From positions 1-27,858 of the forward strand of contig CAZIWA010000071.1 in NCBI GenBank assembly GCA_964542875.1: a DNA stretch of 27,858 nucleotides, written 5' to 3'. The position numbers and the translations under genes were made by a program. The DNA comes from CAZGOM01 sp964542875. GTDB lineage: Bacteria > Planctomycetota > Phycisphaerae > Phycisphaerales > Phycisphaeraceae. Of this stretch, positions 24,426 through 27,858 are shown piece after piece; the stretch's first letter is position 1; each line of letters starts with the position of its first letter. The notes under the pieces were generated by a model, which was not told where the DNA came from, ran no database searches, and was given only the letters and a program-made list of their open reading frames with translations.

Positions 24426-25423
24426 CAGTGCCCTTCTCCCTCAATGCTGCCAACCTCAATCTTGAGGTCTTCGCGCCTTTCAACCCGTTCGATACGCCCA
24501 TCGCGCACCCAAACCACGCGTTCGCAAATATCCAGCATTTTGTGGTCATGCGTCGCGCTGATCACGGTCACGCCCATCTCTCTGCAGAGATCCTTAAGCA
24601 TTGCGATCACTTCCGCACCGGTCTTAAGGTCCAGGTTGGCGGTAGGCTCGTCGGCCAGCACAATCGTCGGGCTGTTGGCCAGAGCGCGGGCCACGGCCAC
24701 GCGCTGCTGCTGACCGCCTGACATCTTGCCGGGCCGGTTTTGCCACCGGTTGCCCAGACCCACTTTCTGCAGAAGCTCATACGCCCGGTCACGCGCTTCG
24801 TCGGGGTCGACGTTGGCGAAGATCATCGGAAGCGTCACGTTTTCAAGCGCCGTCAGCGTCGGCAGCAGGTTGAATGACTGGAAGATGTAGCCGATTTTAC
24901 GGCAACGCATCCAGGCCAATTCGTAGCTGTCGAGCGCGGCCACGTCGACTTCGTCGATGAACACCATGCCGCTGGTGGGCTTGTCCAGCCCGCCGATCAT
25001 ATTGAACAGCGTACTTTTACCCGAGCCCGAAGGGCCCATGATGGCCATGTATTCGCCGCGGTAAATGTCCAGGTTCACACCGCGCAGGGCGTGCGTCTCA
25101 AGCCCGGCCTTTACGTAGACTTTTTTCACATCAAGCGCGCGCACCACGATGTCACGGGAGAGGTTTTCACCTTTTTTGGCGCTTTGGGCACCTGCCGCGG
25201 CGGGATCATTGACATCCCCCACCACAACATCGGCCGCAGTCACTTCGGGCACCTGATTGGGCGTAGACATCGGGGGCTCCATCTGGGCCGCAGAGGCCGG
25301 ATCAACCACGGGCGCCGCGGCCGGGTTGGGCTGCGCCAGATTCGGGTCCGCGGGGTTGTGCGGACCGTGGTCCGGGCTTACATGACCTGCGGGGTTAGGA
25401 ATAAAGTCACTGTCCTGGCTCAT
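24425..25423 (-). CDS. ABC transporter ATPase 2 (MacB/LolD type) with long N-terminal extension
   Basis: The 332-residue ATPase has Walker A GPSGSGKST (about 130), Q-loop IFQSFN, signature MSGGQQQR (about 214), Walker B IVLADEP and H-loop SATHDHKML. It belongs to the LolD/MacB group that powers FtsX-type permeases, which work by extracytoplasmic mechanotransmission rather than by forming a channel. The first 85 residues are a Pro/Asn/Ala-rich low-complexity extension with no hydrophobic stretch, absent from typical LolD. It would sit in the cytoplasm, possibly binding the C-terminal domain of the giant permease; that role is a guess. The start overlaps the previous permease's stop by 4 nt (ATGA), and its stop overlaps the next gene's start by one base. 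GAGG lies about 9 nt upstream. Confidence 0.95.
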   Translation of the reverse strand: MSQDSDFIPNPAGHVSPDHGPHNPADPNLAQPNPAAAPVVDPASAAQMEPPMSTPNQVPEVTAADVVVGDVNDPAAAGAQSAKKGENLSRDIVVRALDVKKVYVKAGLETHALRGVNLDIYRGEYMAIMGPSGSGKSTLFNMIGGLDKPTSGMVFIDEVDVAALDSYELAWMRCRKIGYIFQSFNLLPTLTALENVTLPMIFANVDPDEARDRAYELLQKVGLGNRWQNRPGKMSGGQQQRVAVARALANSPTIVLADEPTANLDLKTGAEVIAMLKDLCREMGVTVISATHDHKMLDICERVVWVRDGRIERVERREDLKIEVGSIEGEGH

Positions 25424-26733
25424 TCGTCCACCCTCAGCGCGTCAACCGGCCGCATCCGGGAAGCCGAGTAGGCGGGATAAACCGCACCACCCACCGACAG
25501 AAAAATCCCGCCCATGACTGAAAGCCCGATCACAATCGAACATTGAGCCAGGCCGGGAAACTCGGAAATACCAAATCCTTTGAACTGCGCCACTGCGGCG
25601 GTCAGTGCGACGCCCACACCCAGGATGATGCCGGCAAGGGCGCCGACAATGCCAAGGAAGGCGGATTCAAGCAAGAACAGCTTCACAACCAGATTATCCT
25701 GCGCGCCAAGGCACTTCATCGTGCCGATTTCCCGGAAACGCTCGGTCACGCTCATAAGCATTGCGTTGGCAATACCCACCGCGCAGGTCAAAAGCGCCAT
25801 CACGATCAACCAGATTTCCATCCGGGTGGCGTTTTCGGTCACTTCCATGCTCACGCCTGATGCGCGCATCAGGGTTTGCAGGTTCACCAGTTCGCGCCGT
25901 TGAAGTTCGTCAGAAACGGCTTTTTCCGCAATCGCCATATCGCTTGCGCCAGCCCCTTTGGCCTTCACCAAAGCAACCGAAGCGGCAAGCTGGTTCATCT
26001 CCGCGTCGGTCAGACGCGAAGGATTGGCCAGGCTGTTGAGCAGCATTTCGTAGCGTTCTTTAAGCCGTTCGTTAAGCAAGGGCTCAAGTTCTGCCTGCTG
26101 GGTGGTGGAACCAGAGCGAACCCAATCCCCCAATGCGATGGTCAATTGCAGGTCTTTCTGCTTGTCCAGCGTCTTTTGATGCGCCAGACGGGACTTTTCC
26201 GCAAAAGTCGCCGCACTGGCGATTTCAGACTTAAGCGCCTTGGGGTTCTTGGCCAGTTCAGCGGCGTTTTTCTTGGCTTTTTCGGCTTGATCCCGGGCTG
26301 TAACAATGATCGCGGCAATGCCGGCCTGTTCCGTCTGGGCAGTGACGGTGTTGTCGAGCCCCATGGTTTTGGCCAGCTTCAGCCGGGACTGGATATCCAA
26401 TCCCTGGATGACGGGGATCTTAACCAGCGTGTCCGATGCTGCACGCACGTCAGCCGGGAGCGCCGGATTGGTCACCTGGTACTTGGGAATGGCAGCAATC
26501 AGGTTCTTCTGAAGGTAGCTGGTGAGGCCGGTATAGGCCAGAAATGCGATGGCCAGCACGATGGAGAGCATCGTCACCACCGAGCGCATCATGCGCACCT
26601 TCAGACCGCCTTTGGCCATGGAAAACAAGGTGCTGTTGGGCAGCGGAGCCCAGCCTTGTTTCAGTTGGCCCAGCAAGGCATCGCCGTGCACCTGGCTGGA
26701 AAGTTCGTTGTTTTGGAGAGGGTTCTGGCTCAT
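25420..26733 (-). CDS. FtsX/MacB-type ABC permease 1
   Basis: The protein is about 437 residues with the standard four-helix FtsX layout. One helix lies near the N-terminus (MLSIVLAIAFLAYTGLTSYL, about 53-72), followed by a large extracytoplasmic region (about 75-305). Three C-terminal helices include VTERFREIGTMKCLGA and YPAYSASRMRPVDALR, the coupling and terminal motifs of MacB-type permeases. The extracytoplasmic region contains a Lys/Ala/Glu-rich coiled coil (about 145-210), like the stalks used to reach partners in the envelope. I take the ATG at 26733, 7 nt after the ATPase 1 stop; a TTG at 26757 is less likely. It pairs by position with ATPase 1 and may also form a heterodimer with the giant permease. 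The export substrate is unknown. Confidence 0.92.
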   Translation of the reverse strand: MSQNPLQNNELSSQVHGDALLGQLKQGWAPLPNSTLFSMAKGGLKVRMMRSVVTMLSIVLAIAFLAYTGLTSYLQKNLIAAIPKYQVTNPALPADVRAASDTLVKIPVIQGLDIQSRLKLAKTMGLDNTVTAQTEQAGIAAIIVTARDQAEKAKKNAAELAKNPKALKSEIASAATFAEKSRLAHQKTLDKQKDLQLTIALGDWVRSGSTTQQAELEPLLNERLKERYEMLLNSLANPSRLTDAEMNQLAASVALVKAKGAGASDMAIAEKAVSDELQRRELVNLQTLMRASGVSMEVTENATRMEIWLIVMALLTCAVGIANAMLMSVTERFREIGTMKCLGAQDNLVVKLFLLESAFLGIVGALAGIILGVGVALTAAVAQFKGFGISEFPGLAQCSIVIGLSVMGGIFLSVGGAVYPAYSASRMRPVDALRVDE

Positions 26734-26740
26734 GGGCTTC

Positions 26741-27592
26741 TTACTTCTTCTCCTCAAACGTCGGAAGAACCTCGCCTGCCTGCAGGCTGCCGACCTTGAT
26801 GTTCAGCTCGGTCCGGAGCCGGATCTGAGCAATGCGTCCGTCCATGATGGTGACCACCCGGTCGGACACGGAAAGCATTTTGTGGTCGTGAGTTGCGGAA
26901 ATGATGGTCACGCCGCGTTCACGGCTGAGTTTGCTGAGGATGTCGATAATGCCTTCACCGGTGCGGGTATCGAGGTTACCGGTGGGTTCGTCGGCGAGGA
27001 TGATGCCGGGGTCGTTGGCGAAGCTGCGGGCGATGGCCACGCGCTGTTGCTGACCGCCGGAGAGCTCTTCGGGGCGGTTGTTGAGCCGGCCTTCGAGGCC
27101 GACAGACAGGAGCAGTTCGGTGGCGCGTTTGGCGGCTTTGTCCATTGCCATGCCGCCGAGCCACATGGGAAGAGCCACGTTTTCCAGGGCCGTAAACACC
27201 GGAATCAGGTTGTAGGACTGAAAGATGTAGCCGATGCAGCGGTTGCGCAGGCGTGCTTGAAGCTCACGGGAGAGCGCCTTCATATCGACGCCCTGGACGG
27301 TGACGTTGCCGGCGGTGGGCATGTCCAGGCCGCCGACCATGTTGAAGAGCGTGCTTTTACCGGAGCCTGACGGGCCTACGATGGAGAGGTATTCCCCAGC
27401 GTAGATGTCGAGGTCGATGCCGTTTAGGGCACGGATGGTGTCGCCGCCGACGCGGTACTCGCGGGTGACGCCCCTGACGGAGACGATGACTCGCTTGCCC
27501 TGGGCGTATTCCCGGTGTGACTCGGGAGGCACAAAGGGCTTGAAATCAGCGCCTTTTTGGCTGGGTTTTTCGAACTTGGCTTCAGTTACCAC
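26741..27592 (-). CDS. ABC transporter ATPase 1 (MacB/LolD type)
   Basis: The protein is about 283 residues. Walker A GPSGSGKST, Q-loop IFQSYN, signature LSGGQQQR, Walker B IILADEP and H-loop SATHDHKML are all present, so it should be active. A 40-residue charged N-terminal segment (EAKFEKPSQKGADFKPF) precedes the ATPase fold, and the C-terminus (LRTELNIKVGSLQAGE) resembles that of ATPase 2, pointing to a duplication of the ATPase-permease pair. I place the start at the GTG at 27592, which has GGAG 7 nt upstream. The frame is open to an ATG at 27703, but that codon lies inside the promoter spacer, ahead of the expected transcription start. It is the first gene of the transporter train. Confidence 0.93.
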   Translation of the reverse strand: MVTEAKFEKPSQKGADFKPFVPPESHREYAQGKRVIVSVRGVTREYRVGGDTIRALNGIDLDIYAGEYLSIVGPSGSGKSTLFNMVGGLDMPTAGNVTVQGVDMKALSRELQARLRNRCIGYIFQSYNLIPVFTALENVALPMWLGGMAMDKAAKRATELLLSVGLEGRLNNRPEELSGGQQQRVAIARSFANDPGIILADEPTGNLDTRTGEGIIDILSKLSRERGVTIISATHDHKMLSVSDRVVTIMDGRIAQIRLRTELNIKVGSLQAGEVLPTFEEKK

Positions 27593-27683
27593 CAGAGGAC
27601 TCCGGGCTGCCGGGAGATTGCAGAGACGCAACTTTGACGCAACAAACGCGACGCGGTTCACGGGCCGTTGACAGAAGCCGTGC

Positions 27684-27712
27684 AATATACAGAGATTTAC
27701 CAATCATGCCAA
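27684..27712 (-). promoter_or_regulatory. Sigma70-type promoter for the transporter gene train
   Basis: On the minus strand, TTGGCA (27707-27712) and TATATT (27684-27689) are separated by exactly 17 nt. This is close to the consensus TTGACA-N17-TATAAT. It predicts a transcription start near 27677 and a leader of about 85 nt before the GTG at 27592. It is the best promoter-like sequence I see in the window. Confidence 0.7.
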
Positions 27713-27734
27713 AAGGACGCTTGCAAAAGAGAGC

Positions 27735-27753
27735 TAAGGCATGACGAGCCTTA
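27735..27753. terminator. Small hairpin upstream of the transporter promoter
   Basis: TAAGGC-N7-GCCTTA forms a 6-bp stem. On the minus strand it is followed by GCTCTCTTTTGC, a pyrimidine-rich stretch, so it could be a weak terminator of a gene beyond the window. It may also simply be part of the upstream regulatory region. Confidence 0.3.
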
Positions 27754-27830
27754 AATGACATAACAATCCGACGCGCGGGTCGAGGTGAGGTTCCCGGGGA
27801 TAAAAAGCAATTTATGAGGAGGTGTTTTTG

Positions 27831-27858
27831 GTGTGGCGCTTTCCTCAAGTGAAGCGAT
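27831..27858 (+). CDS. Possible start of a plus-strand gene leaving the window
   Basis: GAGGAGGTG at 27816-27824 is a near-ideal ribosome-binding site, placed 8 nt (counted from GGAGG) before a GTG at 27831. The frame reads VWRFPQVKR to the edge. Only nine codons are visible, so the product is unknown. The gene would be divergent from the transporter train. Confidence 0.3.

Overview
The window looks like chromosomal DNA from a planctomycete, most likely a Phycisphaerae-type lineage. This is an inference from gene content: a UVR-containing ClpC, a membrane protein with an N-terminal zinc ribbon, tandem OPT-like membrane proteins next to FtsX-type permeases, and a small PqqD-like protein. Base composition is moderately GC-rich. 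I see no rRNA, tRNA, CRISPR array, insertion sequence or phage gene.

Left part (1-6600). A secreted or anchored protein runs off the left edge (1-533, minus). Next is a minus-strand cluster: a TIGR01777-type SDR protein, a Sir2 deacylase and a phytanoyl-CoA-dioxygenase-family protein. It is preceded by clpC, and a 15-bp-stem hairpin separates clpC from the cluster. A gene-poor stretch (6126-6617) lies between clpC and the next, divergent gene.

Middle part (6600-13030). A zinc-ribbon membrane protein (plus) converges on nadD (minus). A YihX-like HAD hydrolase (plus) converges on a two-component system (minus). The OmpR-type regulator overlaps its histidine kinase by 4 nt. Upstream of that pair is an exported thioredoxin-fold-like protein.

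Right part (13126-27712). This is the most interesting region: a minus-strand gene train of about 14.5 kb reading from a good sigma70-type promoter at 27684-27712. In transcription order it encodes ABC ATPase 1, an FtsX/MacB-type permease, ABC ATPase 2, a 1820-residue FtsX-type permease, two different OPT-like polytopic membrane proteins, a 322-residue protein that looks internally duplicated, and a PqqD/RRE-fold protein. The giant permease carries an exported PA-like plus M28-peptidase-like region that appears to have lost its catalytic residues. Several junctions overlap by 1 or 4 nt (TGATG, ATGA), so the products are probably made together. The set suggests an envelope machine that handles peptides or lipoproteins. 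No precursor peptide or modifying enzyme is visible, and the substrate is unknown. The exported thioredoxin-like protein and the two-component system lie just downstream on the same strand and may belong to the same unit or sense its activity.

A strong ribosome-binding site at the extreme right edge may start a divergent plus-strand gene that leaves the window.
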